Positions 8,842 through 17,777 are shown, counted from the stretch's first letter. The stretch: DNA of 64,000 nt from Castellaniella sp044508625 (GCA_044508625.1 JBIQHJ010000002.1:167044-231043); one strand, 5' to 3'. Made by a program: numbers and translations. The notes: generated by a model from the sequence alone, not told the origin.

Positions 8842-9765
8842 ATGGGTAGCGACTGGACCGACCGCATCCGCCTGCGCAATCTGAAGTTCCTGCTCAGCCT
8901 GGCCCAGACCCGCAACCTGAGCCGCTCGGCGGCCGCGCTGCACACCACGCAGCCCGGCCTGTCCAAGTGGCTCAAGGACCTGGAGGGCGACATCGGCCTG
9001 ACCCTGTTCGAGCGCCACGCCCGCGGGCTGACGCCGACGGTGCACGGCCAGGTGCTGATCGCGCACGCCCGCCGCATCGACGCCCAACTCGACCGGGCGG
9101 CGACCGACATGCGGATCCTCGGCGAGGGCAGTGCCGGGCATGTCGCCCTGGGCGCCTCGGGCGTCGCCGCGACCGAAGCCGGCCCGCGCGCCGTCCTCGA
9201 GATGGCGACGCTCATGCCCGAGCTGCGGATCGACCTGGTCGAGGGCACCATGGACCTGCTCATGGACATGCTGGCCCAGGGGGACCTGGACATCGTCATC
9301 GGGCGCACGATGGAAGACGATGCGAGCCTGGCCGGCTTCGATGCCGAGCTCCTGTACACCGAGCCGGTCGATCTGGCGGTGCGCCGCGACCACCCCCTGA
9401 TCGGCCGCGCCGAGATCGGCTGGGACGACGTCCGGCAGTACCGCTGGGTCGTCTGGCCCCGCGGATCGCCGATCCGCAAGGCGCTGGAGACCGCGCTTGC
9501 GGCGGCGGGCCTGAGCCTGCCGCCCAATTACATCGAGTCCAATTCCGTCATCGCCAACATCGCGCTGCTGAGCAACAGCGACGCGATCGGCGTCGCCTCG
9601 CACCGTTCGGCCAGCGCGCTGGCGGACATGAACCTGCTGCGCATCCTGCCGCTGAAGCTGCAGGTCTTCGGCTCGGTGTCGATGTACTGGCGGCGGGACG
9701 AATACCGCCCGAAATCGGTGGAACTGGCGCTGGACTGCATCCGCCACGTGCTGCGCGAGCCATGA
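8842..9765 (+). CDS. LysR-family transcriptional regulator
   Basis: LysR-type regulator of 307 residues. The N-terminal winged helix-turn-helix is at about residues 20-65 (SRSAAALHTTQPGLSKWLK, then ALG-like GLTLFERHARGLTPT), followed by a periplasmic-binding-like effector domain. It lies 32 bp downstream of the binding-protein gene in the same direction, which is unusual for LysR regulators that normally diverge from their targets. It may be co-transcribed with and regulate the hydroxylase unit, with an aromatic inducer as the natural guess. Confidence 0.9.
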   Translation: MGSDWTDRIRLRNLKFLLSLAQTRNLSRSAAALHTTQPGLSKWLKDLEGDIGLTLFERHARGLTPTVHGQVLIAHARRIDAQLDRAATDMRILGEGSAGHVALGASGVAATEAGPRAVLEMATLMPELRIDLVEGTMDLLMDMLAQGDLDIVIGRTMEDDASLAGFDAELLYTEPVDLAVRRDHPLIGRAEIGWDDVRQYRWVVWPRGSPIRKALETALAAAGLSLPPNYIESNSVIANIALLSNSDAIGVASHRSASALADMNLLRILPLKLQVFGSVSMYWRRDEYRPKSVELALDCIRHVLREP

Positions 9766-9892
9766 CGCTGGCCGGCGCGCCAGGCGCATGCCGGGCCGTG
9801 TCCGCCCCGTGCGGGACCGGCCGCGCGCCACGGCGGACGCAGGAGGGGCCGGTCATGGCGGACCGGTCACGGTCGGTCACGATAGGGGCCGG

Positions 9893-10072
9893 TCACGATG
9901 GGCCGAGAGTGCCGGTTTCCCGCGGGTCAGGGGCCCCACCTTCGTTCTCCCAGCGCTGCGCGCAATTGCACGTCTCGATCGGCTCGCCGCATTGGGGGCA
10001 CAGCGGCCGCGATTCCCGCGGACGTTCGGGAGTCTTCCGTCCGGCATCCGGGCGGGTGTCTTTCTTTGTCAT
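9893..10072 (-). CDS. Small Cys-rich putative zinc-binding protein
   Basis: A 59-residue protein read from ATG 10072. It is basic and Pro/Arg-rich at the N-terminus and carries CPQCGEPIETCNC in the middle, four cysteines in a zinc-ribbon-like spacing. It overlaps the stop of the upstream membrane-protein gene as ATGA, which argues that it is translated by coupling. No family recognised. Function unknown; it may be a metal-binding partner of the membrane protein. Confidence 0.6.
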   Translation of the reverse strand: MTKKDTRPDAGRKTPERPRESRPLCPQCGEPIETCNCAQRWENEGGAPDPRETGTLGPS

Positions 10073-10311
10073 GGCGTCGGCCTCCGGTAGCGGTCAAGGG
10101 CGCGTCGTCGGTGCCGCGCGTCGCGGTGTGCGGCGAGCCGGGTCCAGAGCACAGCCAGCACCGTGATGGGCCACAGGAAGATCGTGAACAGGTAGACCAG
10201 GGGATAGCCGATGAATCCATCGGCCCACCGGTCGTCGATGTCGACGAAGAAGATGATATAGGCCAGCATGACCAACGATCCGATGACGACCCAGATCAGC
10301 ATGAACGACAT
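10069..10311 (-). CDS. Small membrane protein, two transmembrane segments
   Basis: An 80-residue protein. The ATG at 10311 follows GGAG at a good distance. Two hydrophobic segments (about residues 3-24 and 38-58) are separated by the acidic loop DIDDRWAD, and the tail is strongly basic (HRDARHRRRALDRYRR), suggesting both ends are cytoplasmic. Its stop overlaps the next small gene (ATGA). No family recognised. An upstream start at 10371 would add 20 residues without hydrophobic character and is less likely. Confidence 0.65.
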   Translation of the reverse strand: MSFMLIWVVIGSLVMLAYIIFFVDIDDRWADGFIGYPLVYLFTIFLWPITVLAVLWTRLAAHRDARHRRRALDRYRRPTP

Positions 10312-10417
10312 GGTGTCACTCCGCGGCGCTGAACGCGTCTGTTTGGAAGTGTGCGCCGGTCGGCGGCACAAGTCCAGGGATCGAAGTCTGGAGATCGAAA
10401 TCCTGGCAGCTCGATCC

Positions 10418-10442
10418 TTGACTTTACATAATATACATTATG
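10418..10442. promoter_or_regulatory. AT-rich dyad and possible promoter elements
   Basis: TTGACT (10418-10423) followed by the inverted repeat CATAAT-ATAC-ATTATG (10427-10442), in the 278-bp gap between the small membrane-protein gene and the glycan operon end. The rest of the gap holds only short repeated words (AAGCCCAGGTTCC twice near 10530-10560). A promoter or operator is possible; direction unclear. Confidence 0.35.
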
Positions 10443-10589
10443 CGTATTTCAGGAAAGCCAGGATTGAGATTTCGGGCCACCAGGCCACCAGTCCTCCAGC
10501 CCCGGATCCATACCCTGGATGATTCATGCCCCAAGCCCAGGTTCCAAGCCCAGGTTCCACAAGCCCGCCGGGCTCAGACCAAGGTTCGG

Positions 10590-11603
10590 CTATCCGAGGT
10601 TTTCATCCTCCGGCACGGATGCCGGCGCGGCGCCGGCGGCGCGCCGGCCCATGAAGTAGTCGATGGTCTGGCGCAGGCCCTCGTCGATGCCGATGGCCGG
10701 CTGCCAGTCCAGGCGGCGCCGGGCGAGCGTGATGTCGGGACACCGGCGTTCGGGATCGTCGGCCGGCAGCGGCAGGAACTTGAACGGCGCGCCCGTGCCC
10801 ACGAGCTCGCCGATGCGCCGGGCGATGTCGAGCACCGTGGCCTCGCTCGGATTGCCGAGGTTGACCGGCCCGCGAAACGAGGGCTCGCTCTCCATCAGGC
10901 GCACCAGGCCCTCGATCAGGTCGTCCACGTAGCACAGCGACCGCGTCTGGCTGCCGTCGCCGTGGATCGTCAGGGGGCAACGGCTCAGGGCCTGCACGAT
11001 GAGGTTCGACACCAGCCGCCCGTCGTCGCTCGACATGCCGGGCCCGTAGGTGTTGAAGATCCGCGCGATCTTGGTCTCCACGCCGTGTCGTGCGCCGAAG
11101 TCGGAAAACAGCGTCTCGGCGCAGCGCTTGCCCTCGTCGTAGCACGAGCGCGGGCCGACGATGTTCACGTTGCCATGGTAGGACTCGCGCTGGGGGTGCT
11201 CGAGGGGGTTGCCGTAGATCTCGCTGGTCGAGGCCTGCAGGATGCGGGCGCCCGTCGCTCGGGCCAGTTCCAGGAGGTTGCGGGCGCCGCTCACGCAGGT
11301 CAGCAGCGTGTGCACGGGATCGGCCTGGTAATGCACCGGCGAGGCCGGGCATGCCAGGTTGTAGATCCGCGCCAGAGGCCCTTCGACGGGGATGGGATCG
11401 ATCACGTCGTGGACCACCAGGGAAAACCGGGGATGGCCCGGCAGCCATTCGAGGTTTCCCTCGGATCCCGTCTGCAGATTGTCCAGACAGATGACCGTGC
11501 GGCCTTCCTCCACCAGGCGCCTGCACAGGTGCGCGCCCAGGAAGCCCGCTCCACCCGCCACCAGGATCCGTCCGTCCGGGTTCGTATTCCCGCTGCTATC
11601 CAT
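10590..11603 (-). CDS. NAD-dependent epimerase/dehydratase, UDP-glucuronate decarboxylase-like
   Basis: Extended short-chain dehydrogenase of 337 residues with the NAD motif GGAGFLGAHLCRR, STSEIYG and the catalytic YDEGKR, the pattern of UDP-glucuronic acid decarboxylases (UDP-xylose synthases). It is the last gene of the minus-strand glycan operon and overlaps the preceding glycosyltransferase by 8 bp. Divergent ugd at the other end of the locus would make its substrate UDP-glucuronate, so UDP-xylose supply is a reasonable inference. A UDP-glucose or dTDP-glucose epimerase/dehydratase cannot be excluded from sequence alone. Confidence 0.85.
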   Translation of the reverse strand: MDSSGNTNPDGRILVAGGAGFLGAHLCRRLVEEGRTVICLDNLQTGSEGNLEWLPGHPRFSLVVHDVIDPIPVEGPLARIYNLACPASPVHYQADPVHTLLTCVSGARNLLELARATGARILQASTSEIYGNPLEHPQRESYHGNVNIVGPRSCYDEGKRCAETLFSDFGARHGVETKIARIFNTYGPGMSSDDGRLVSNLIVQALSRCPLTIHGDGSQTRSLCYVDDLIEGLVRLMESEPSFRGPVNLGNPSEATVLDIARRIGELVGTGAPFKFLPLPADDPERRCPDITLARRRLDWQPAIGIDEGLRQTIDYFMGRRAAGAAPASVPEDENLG

Positions 11604-12618
11604 GCCCTGCTCCCTCCCGTCCCATCTCGGCCAGCGTGGCCAGGACCTCGTTCCAATCGTCGATGTGGCGCTCGATGGAAAAGCGCTTCAATGCCGTCTT
11701 CCGGGCGGCCAGGCCCCAGCGCCGGGCCAATTCCGGCTCGTGGATGAGCTGGCGCATGCAATCCAGCAGCCGGTCGGGGCGGCTGTCGACGTAGCCTTCG
11801 ACGCCATTGGTGATCACGTTCGGCAGCTCGGTGGCGGCGACCCCCACGATCGGCATGCCGGCCATCATGGCCTCCACCAATGACAGGCCCAGGCTCGCAT
11901 AGCGGATGGGCGTGAAAAAGAACCGGTATTTCGCCATGGTCGCGGCCACCTCCATGTTCGGGACCTCCCCGAGGCCACCCATGGCCTCCGATCGCATCCC
12001 GATCAGGTCCAGCGGCACCCCGCGCGCCGTCCATTCGTAGAGGTCGGCCCCCACCCTGCGCCCGCGCTGCGGCAGGTTGTTGATGACGGTGATGCCCCGC
12101 GCGAGCTCGCCGGTGTAGAGCGCGGCGGCCGGCGCGACGATCCCATGCTCGACGACCCGCGTGCGCACGCCGGGCGCATGCCACATCAGGGCGTTGTAGT
12201 GGGTCACGTGCACCAGGATCCCGCGCTCGTGGCGAAAGAAATGCACCGTGTCGGTGGGATGCGGCTCGGGGGGATTGTGCTCGATGTAGGCGCAGGGCAA
12301 TGCCCGCTGCCCGGGCGTGAGCAGGCGGAAGCGGTCGCGCTCGAAGGCGCCGCGCGACTGGTAGATCACGCAGTCCAGCGGCTCTTTGTGGAGGTGCTCG
12401 GCCGGAACCTGGCGCACATTGGGCCCCCAGGGAATCCTGGGGCCCAGGGCCGCGTATCCCGGAGGATTGCCCGGCAGGACGGGCACCACGAAATCATGGG
12501 GAGCCTGGGTCAGGGAATAGAGATAGTTGCCGTGCACGTGCCAGGTGAGGACGCGCAGCCGGCGGCGCGGGGCCGCCCCGCCGCGGGCGGGATCCGTGCG
12601 TGCGCTCGCCCCGTTCAT
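11596..12618 (-). CDS. Glycosyltransferase, GT-B fold (GT4-like)
   Basis: A protein of 340 residues from ATG 12618, which overlaps the upstream GT9 stop as ATGA. The C-terminal half has the GT-B donor-binding pattern: YRFFFTPIRYASLGLSLVEA and MPIVGVAATELPNVI, matching the E-x7-E region of GT4 enzymes. The N-terminal half is weakly conserved. Acceptor and donor unknown; by position it builds the same surface glycan as its neighbours. A much longer open frame continues upstream but lies inside the GT9 gene and is not real. Confidence 0.75.
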   Translation of the reverse strand: MNGASARTDPARGGAAPRRRLRVLTWHVHGNYLYSLTQAPHDFVVPVLPGNPPGYAALGPRIPWGPNVRQVPAEHLHKEPLDCVIYQSRGAFERDRFRLLTPGQRALPCAYIEHNPPEPHPTDTVHFFRHERGILVHVTHYNALMWHAPGVRTRVVEHGIVAPAAALYTGELARGITVINNLPQRGRRVGADLYEWTARGVPLDLIGMRSEAMGGLGEVPNMEVAATMAKYRFFFTPIRYASLGLSLVEAMMAGMPIVGVAATELPNVITNGVEGYVDSRPDRLLDCMRQLIHEPELARRWGLAARKTALKRFSIERHIDDWNEVLATLAEMGREGAGHG

Positions 12619-13694
12619 TGCCGCGCTCCCGGGGCGAGCCGGCGCAGCGCGGCCTCCACGACCTGGTCGACGCCGACCCCCGTGGCGCAGGGATGGCCAG
12701 GGACGGGACACTCGGCGTGCGCGCAGGGCCGGCAAGGCGTGTCCACGTGCAGCACCGTGTGCAGGCTCGTGTCCAGGGGCGCCCAGCGGCCCACGTCGCT
12801 GCCCGAGGCGATCACGACGCTGGGCGCGCGCACCGCGGCGGCGACGTGCGACACGCCGGTGTCGTTGCAGATCAGCAGGCGGGCGCGCTCGAGCAGGCCG
12901 GCGAGCATGCCCAGGTCGGTCATGCCGCTCAGGTCGACCGCCTGGCGTCCGATGGCGGCGGCCAGGCCCGCCGCCATCGGACGCTCGGCCTCGCTGCCCG
13001 TGGCCCCGATCCGCCCGCCCTCCCCCCCCCGGCGCCCGCCCACCCCCCCGGAGCGCGCCGCGGGCCCGCGGCGCGACGCCAGGCGCGCGCCGGGATGCAG
13101 GAAGACCGTGCGGGCGGGATCCAGGCGCATCCTGCCCGCGAGCTCGGCGGCGCGCGCGCGGTCCCGCGCATCGAGCGGGAGCTCCAGGGCGGCATCCTCC
13201 CCTTTCGGCAGGCCCAGGTGCTCGAGCAGCGCCAGGTAGCGCCTGACCTCGGGCAGGGTATCCGGCCAGGGCATCAGCAGCGGGGTCTTGCGGATCCTGT
13301 CCGGCACGAAGCCCGCCCATTGCAGGGCGCCCAGGTTCCGGACGATCGCATTGGAGCGCGCGCCGCTGCCGTGCATCTGCAAGGCCAGGTCGAAGCGGCG
13401 CGCGCGCATGTCGCCATAGAACGCCGGCAGCGCCGACAGCCGCGCAGGCTGCTCCGGAAAGGCGGGATCGCCCGGGAAATCCACGAACTCGTCGATGTAG
13501 CGGCCGAACCGCCCGACGCACGGGCGCATGCCCTCCAGACCGATCAAGGTGATCCGCGCCCGCGGCGCCGCGCGGCGCAGCGCCCGCAAGGCGGGTACGG
13601 TGCACAGGAAATCGCCCAGGTTCAGTGCGCGGAAGACCGCGATCCTGCGCGGCGCGGGCGACCACAATCCCATGGCCCTCACGGCATCCCCCAT
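12615..13694 (-). CDS. Glycosyltransferase family 9 (heptosyltransferase-like), locally abnormal
   Basis: GT9-type protein of 359 residues: NLGDFLCTVPALRAL at the N-terminus, CNDTGVSHVAAAV near residue 275, and a C-terminal Cys cluster (CRPCAHAECPVPGHPC). ADP-heptose is the usual donor of this family. The start ATG 13694 overlaps the GT2 gene by 16 bp; ATG 13673 is an alternative. Residues about 212-228, where GT9 proteins normally read RRWP-ERF-ALADRL, here read RRGPAARSGGVGGRRGGEGG, with Trp, Phe, Asp and Leu positions turned into Gly or Arg by G-rich codons. This is either a sequencing artefact or real damage (see findings). It ends with ATGA overlap to the next gene. Confidence 0.8.
   Translation of the reverse strand: MGDAVRAMGLWSPAPRRIAVFRALNLGDFLCTVPALRALRRAAPRARITLIGLEGMRPCVGRFGRYIDEFVDFPGDPAFPEQPARLSALPAFYGDMRARRFDLALQMHGSGARSNAIVRNLGALQWAGFVPDRIRKTPLLMPWPDTLPEVRRYLALLEHLGLPKGEDAALELPLDARDRARAAELAGRMRLDPARTVFLHPGARLASRRGPAARSGGVGGRRGGEGGRIGATGSEAERPMAAGLAAAIGRQAVDLSGMTDLGMLAGLLERARLLICNDTGVSHVAAAVRAPSVVIASGSDVGRWAPLDTSLHTVLHVDTPCRPCAHAECPVPGHPCATGVGVDQVVEAALRRLAPGARQ
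13011..13060. other. G/C homopolymer stretch inside the GT9 gene
   Basis: A cluster of C runs on the plus strand (up to ten C) that changes several family-conserved residues to Gly on the minus strand without shifting the frame. Local base quality or true mutation cannot be told apart from sequence. Confidence 0.6.
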
Positions 13695-14716
13695 CCGAAG
13701 CGAAACACGCCCACCAGGCGCCAGAAAATGGACAGCGGCGGGATGAACAGAGAGGTCAGCAGCAGGTCCCCCACGTTCCTCGGCCTGGCGGAGGTGCCCC
13801 TGAGCCGATGGAAGAAAAAGCCCAGGCTCAGCGCCAGCCACAGCGCGGCGGCCAGCGCCCCCGCCACCGGCCGGCCCGCCGGCGGGAGCGCCACCGCGGC
13901 GATCAGGCTGGCGGTGACGAGCAGGTAGAACCAGGGCGGCCCTCCGCGAATGCGCTCGCGGTACAGGGCGCGATGCTTGCGGTAGAGCAGCACGTCGAAC
14001 ATGACCTTGCGCTGCATGGACAGCCCGGCGCCGAACGGCGCCGGTCTCAAGGGGTGGACGACCACGGCCTGCGGCGCCCATTCGATGCGGCAGCCCTCCT
14101 CGATGAGGGAGAAATGCAGGTCGGAATCCTCCCGCCAGGCCATGGTGTACCGTTCGTCGAAGCCGCCCACCCTCTCGAGCGCCTCGCGCAGCACGAAGCA
14201 ATTGGCGGTGGCGAATTCGGCCTGCCGCAGCCGTCCGGCGTCCCTCTCGTAGTCGCTGGGCTTGTCCGGCAGGGGCATGACGATCCGTCCCGTGGCGGCC
14301 TGGACGCCCGGCGCCATCGCCGCCAGGCCCGCCTCGAGCCATGCCCGGTCCGGGATCGTATCGTCGTCGGTGAAGGCGATGATGGGCGCGCGGGCGGCTT
14401 GCCAGCCGGCGTTGCGGGCGCCCGCCGGCCCCTGCGTGGCGGTGACGGGCACGTAGCGCAGCTCGGGCGCGAGGCCGCCCTCCCCGGCCGACAGTTGCTC
14501 GAGCATCTCGCGGACCGCCGCGCCCGGCTCGTCGTCGCACACGATGATCTCGTAGCGGTCCAGCGGCAGCGTCTGGTCCATCAGGGCCGCCAGGCAGCGC
14601 TTCAGCATCTCCGGACGCTTGTAGGTCGGCACCACCACCGACACGCTCGGCAAGGAAGGCGCCGGCATGCTCGCGGACCGGTGCTCCAGCGCGCCCGGCG
14701 GCGTGCATCCAGCCAT
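13679..14716 (-). CDS. Glycosyltransferase family 2 with C-terminal membrane segments
   Basis: GT-A enzyme of about 345 residues. Nucleotide-sugar binding is shown by VSVVVPTYKRPEMLKRC, the DDE-type metal motif IIVCDDEPG and the later FTDDDTIP; a FATANCFVLRE acceptor region and WREDSDLHF follow. Two hydrophobic segments lie at about residues 265-310. I prefer ATG 14716 because GGAGG lies 7 nt upstream; 14722 and 14737 are alternatives in frame. It belongs to the glycan operon, 21 bp after the GT9 stop and overlapping the next GT9 gene. Donor sugar unknown. Confidence 0.87.
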   Translation of the reverse strand: MAGCTPPGALEHRSASMPAPSLPSVSVVVPTYKRPEMLKRCLAALMDQTLPLDRYEIIVCDDEPGAAVREMLEQLSAGEGGLAPELRYVPVTATQGPAGARNAGWQAARAPIIAFTDDDTIPDRAWLEAGLAAMAPGVQAATGRIVMPLPDKPSDYERDAGRLRQAEFATANCFVLREALERVGGFDERYTMAWREDSDLHFSLIEEGCRIEWAPQAVVVHPLRPAPFGAGLSMQRKVMFDVLLYRKHRALYRERIRGGPPWFYLLVTASLIAAVALPPAGRPVAGALAAALWLALSLGFFFHRLRGTSARPRNVGDLLLTSLFIPPLSIFWRLVGVFRFGWGMP

Positions 14717-14737
14717 GTTCATTCCTCCGGCGCGCAT

Positions 14738-15847
14738 TCACGCCACCATGGATCGGCGGCCGTCGCCCGCGCGGCGGCCGATCAGTTCCAGCGCCGCGGC
14801 CACCACGGCCTCCGGCTCCACGCCCTCGAGGCAGGCGTTGGTTCCCTGCGGGCAGACGCTGCGGTAGCAGTTCCTGCACGGCACGTCGTGGTACAGGAGC
14901 CGATGCGGCACCCGCCAAGGGGTGTGCTGGAGATTGGTCAGGGCGTACAGGTCGACGACGGGGGTCTGGACGGCGGCGGCGATGTGGACCGGGCCGGTGT
15001 TGTTGGAAATGAGCAGGCCGGCGTCCTCGATGAGGCAGGCCAGCTCGCCCAGGCCCAGCTTGCCCGCCAGGTCGAGCACGTGGCCGCGGGCCGTGCATTG
15101 CGCGAGGATGCCGCGCACCAGCGGGATCTCGTTCGGGCCGCCCGTCAGCACGATGGGCAGCCCGCAGGCGGCGAGCCGCGAGATGACGCTGGCGTAGCGG
15201 GCGGGGCCGTAGCGCCGCGACGGGGCGCTCGCGCCGCAGTGCGCGACGATCCAGCCCTCGCCGCGCGCCATCCCATGCGCCGCCAGGATCGCTCCCAGGG
15301 ACCGGCGGTCGGCCTCGCGCGTGGCGAAGGACAGGCGCGCGCCGTCCCGGCATTCCGCTCCCACCGTGGCGACGAGATCGAGCTGGCGCTGCACCTCATG
15401 GCGCAATGCGTGCGCGGTTTCCGGTTCCCGCACCCAGTGGCTGAGGAGACGGTAGGGATTCTCGCGCGCGTGGGCCAGCGCCAGCCCGATGCCCGCCAGG
15501 CGGCACATGAGCGCGGCGGGCAGCGCGCTCTGGGTGTGGACGGTAAAGATGACGGCCGCATCGAACCCTCGCCCCCGCAGCGTCTCGATCATCCCGAGGT
15601 CGGCGGCCGGATCGTCCGCGGGGTTCTTGACCCAGGGCGCATCGTAGCTCACGACCTCGTCCACCTCGGGCAGGAACGGCGCCAGCGCGGCGCCCGAGCG
15701 CGAGGCGAGCAGCGTGATCCGCCTGTCCGCGCCGCCCAAGGACTTGAGCGCCCGGATGGCCGGCGTGGTCATGAGGACGTCGCCCATATTGTCCAGGCGC
15801 ACGCACAGGATGCGGCGCGCCGCGGCCCAGGCGGCTTGCGGGTTCAT
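14738..15847 (-). CDS. Glycosyltransferase family 9 (heptosyltransferase-like)
   Basis: GT9 protein of 369 residues with VRLDNMGDVLMTTPAIRAL at the N-terminus, a GPNEIPLV donor-site motif and ISNNTGPVHIAAAVQTP, plus the family's C-terminal Cys group (CRNCYRSVCPQGTNAC). It probably transfers ADP-activated heptose to a glycan or LPS core. The start ATG 15847 overlaps the gmhB stop as ATGA, so translation is coupled. Unlike the other GT9 of this operon, its donor-binding region looks normal. Confidence 0.88.
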   Translation of the reverse strand: MNPQAAWAAARRILCVRLDNMGDVLMTTPAIRALKSLGGADRRITLLASRSGAALAPFLPEVDEVVSYDAPWVKNPADDPAADLGMIETLRGRGFDAAVIFTVHTQSALPAALMCRLAGIGLALAHARENPYRLLSHWVREPETAHALRHEVQRQLDLVATVGAECRDGARLSFATREADRRSLGAILAAHGMARGEGWIVAHCGASAPSRRYGPARYASVISRLAACGLPIVLTGGPNEIPLVRGILAQCTARGHVLDLAGKLGLGELACLIEDAGLLISNNTGPVHIAAAVQTPVVDLYALTNLQHTPWRVPHRLLYHDVPCRNCYRSVCPQGTNACLEGVEPEAVVAAALELIGRRAGDGRRSMVA

Positions 15848-16446
15848 GCCCGGCCTCCGGCCGCCGGCCGGCATTGCGCGCTGATCCAGCGGCTGGCCAT
15901 GTCCAGGTCGGGCTCGATCCGCTCCGGCGTGCGCCAGGCATTGTGCAGCCACTCGGTCTCATGGCCGTTGTCCAGCAGGATGGTCCTGCATCCGGCCCGC
16001 CTGCCCGCCTCCACGTCGTCCAGGATGTCGCCGACGAACCAGGAGCTGGCGAGGTCGAGGCCGTGCCGGGCCGCGGCCGCGCGCAGGAGCCCCGGCGCGG
16101 GCTTGCGGCAGGCGCAGGCGCGCGCGTAGCGCGGAATGAGCGCCTGCGGATGGTGGGGACAGTAATAGAATCCCGCGAGCGCGGCGCCCACGCTCTGGAA
16201 CATCGATTCCAGCCGCTTGCGCACGGCCACCAGGTCGCGGGGCTTGGCCTTCCCCAGCCCGATGCCGGGCTGGTTGCTGATGATGATCAGCGGCAGCCCC
16301 AGCCGGCCGAGCCGCGAGAGGCCCTCGCGGGCGCCCGGCGCGAAACGCATGCGCCCGGGATCCACGTTGTAGGGGACGTCCCGCAGCACCGTGCCGTCCT
16401 TGTCCAGGAAAATGGCCGGTCCCGGCCGCAAATCCATGGCGCCCAT
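15844..16446 (-). CDS. gmhB: D-glycero-D-manno-heptose 1,7-bisphosphate 7-phosphatase
   Basis: HAD-superfamily phosphatase of 200 residues, the usual GmhB length. The HAD nucleophile motif is FLDKDGTV, motif II is IIISNQPGIG, and the GmhB zinc site is visible as CPHHP (about residue 103) and ARACACRKP; motif IV is FVGDILDDVEAG. In ADP-heptose synthesis it removes the 7-phosphate. The partners gmhA and hldE are not in the window. The start ATG 16446 follows GAGG; ATG 16437 is an alternative. It sits between two glycosyltransferase genes, supporting heptose as a component of the glycan. Confidence 0.88.
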   Translation of the reverse strand: MGAMDLRPGPAIFLDKDGTVLRDVPYNVDPGRMRFAPGAREGLSRLGRLGLPLIIISNQPGIGLGKAKPRDLVAVRKRLESMFQSVGAALAGFYYCPHHPQALIPRYARACACRKPAPGLLRAAAARHGLDLASSWFVGDILDDVEAGRRAGCRTILLDNGHETEWLHNAWRTPERIEPDLDMASRWISAQCRPAAGGRA

Positions 16447-16451
16447 CGCCG

Positions 16452-17777
16452 CTAGACCTCGTTCTCGGCCTTGCCGCCCGCGTCCGGCATCCATTGTCCC
16501 GGGCGGACACGGGCGGGCGCGCCGGACGGGATGGGCAGCATGGCGCGCTGCTGCGCGAGGCCCTCGAAGACCTGCGCCAGCTCCTCCCCCACCCTGCTCC
16601 AGGTGAACAGCCGATTGGCGCGGCGGGCGCCGGCCAGGCCCATGCGGCGGGCCAGCGCCGGATCCCGGGCCAGGACGGCCAGTTTTTCCGCGAGGCGGTC
16701 GGGATCCCGCGCGGGCACCAGGAAGCCCGTCTCGCCGTCGACCACGCTGTAGCGGATCCCGCCGGTGTCGGAGCCCACGACCGGCGTCGCGCACGCCATG
16801 GCCTCCACCGGGGTGATGCCGAAAGGCTCGTACCAGGGCGTGGTCACGAACACGTCGGCGGCGCAGTAGTAGCGCCTGAGCTGGTTGCGGCCGCGGCGGC
16901 CCGCGAATTCCACGTGATCCAGGACGCCCTCGCGCCTGGCGATCTCGCGCAGCCGCGCGAGTTCGGGGGTGTCGGCCCCGCCGGGCGCGCCGCCCTCGCC
17001 GCCCACCACGCAGAGGCGGGCATCGATCCCGTGCCTCGAGCGCAGGCGCGCCAGCGCCTGTATCACATTGTCTATCCCCTTGCGCGGGACGATGCGGCCC
17101 AGTTGCAGCAGATGGAAGGCGTCGGGCCGCCAGCCGAGGCGGCGCCGGGCCTCCTCCCGGTCCATGGGCGACATCTCGCCGCTGTCGAAGCCGCAGGGCA
17201 CCATGCTGATCCGGGCGGGATCCGCGCCGTAGAGGCCGATGAGGTCGAGCCGGTCCTGCGGGCATTCCGCGATGATGCGGTCGGCCTCGCGCACGATGCG
17301 GCCCTCGATCTCGAAGCGGCTGTCCGGAAAGCGGTCGGCCTGCGCCTGGTGCTGGCGCCGCACCCGCCCCAGCGCGTGGAAGGTCACGGCCAGGGGAATC
17401 CCCAGGCGGCGCGCGACCGGCATGGCGGCCATGGCCGACATGAAGAAATTGGCGTGGATGAGATCGTAGGGCTCGTCCCGGGTGGCGAAATGGCTGCGCA
17501 GGAAGCGGCTGAAGTCGCCCATCAGCGGCAGCAGGTCCTCCTTGGGCAGGTAGCGCGCCGGGCCCGCCGGCACGTGCACGATGCGCACGTTGTCGTCCCA
17601 GTCGATCGTGGGCGGCAGCGACGGGCTGTCCAATCGTGTAAAGACGTCGACACGGTAGCCGCGCGCCGCGAGCTGGCGGGCGACCTGGGCCACGTAGATG
17701 TTCTGGCCGCCGCTGTCCACGCTGCCGGCCGGCGCCAGGGGTGACGCGTGCTCACTCACGATTGCGATTCTTTGCAT
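16452..17777 (-). CDS. Glycosyltransferase family 4, first gene of glycan operon
   Basis: GT4 retaining glycosyltransferase of 441 residues: SVDSGGQNIYVAQVARQLA at the N-terminus (sucrose-phosphate-synthase / MshA-like subgroup), LIHANFFMS, the donor-binding LGRIVPRKGID and the EPFGITPVEAMACATPVV E-x7-E region. It starts at ATG 17777 and is the promoter-proximal gene of a seven-gene minus-strand run with 5-21 bp gaps or ATGA overlaps. A sigma-54-type promoter points at it from 17873-17886. Sugar donor and acceptor cannot be read from sequence. Confidence 0.88.
   Translation of the reverse strand: MQRIAIVSEHASPLAPAGSVDSGGQNIYVAQVARQLAARGYRVDVFTRLDSPSLPPTIDWDDNVRIVHVPAGPARYLPKEDLLPLMGDFSRFLRSHFATRDEPYDLIHANFFMSAMAAMPVARRLGIPLAVTFHALGRVRRQHQAQADRFPDSRFEIEGRIVREADRIIAECPQDRLDLIGLYGADPARISMVPCGFDSGEMSPMDREEARRRLGWRPDAFHLLQLGRIVPRKGIDNVIQALARLRSRHGIDARLCVVGGEGGAPGGADTPELARLREIARREGVLDHVEFAGRRGRNQLRRYYCAADVFVTTPWYEPFGITPVEAMACATPVVGSDTGGIRYSVVDGETGFLVPARDPDRLAEKLAVLARDPALARRMGLAGARRANRLFTWSRVGEELAQVFEGLAQQRAMLPIPSGAPARVRPGQWMPDAGGKAENEV

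Noticed and set aside
12619..13665. N-terminal extension of the third glycosyltransferase in the glycan operon
   Set aside because: It overlaps the whole GT9 gene in another frame and has shadow composition. ATG 12618 with ATGA overlap is the natural start.
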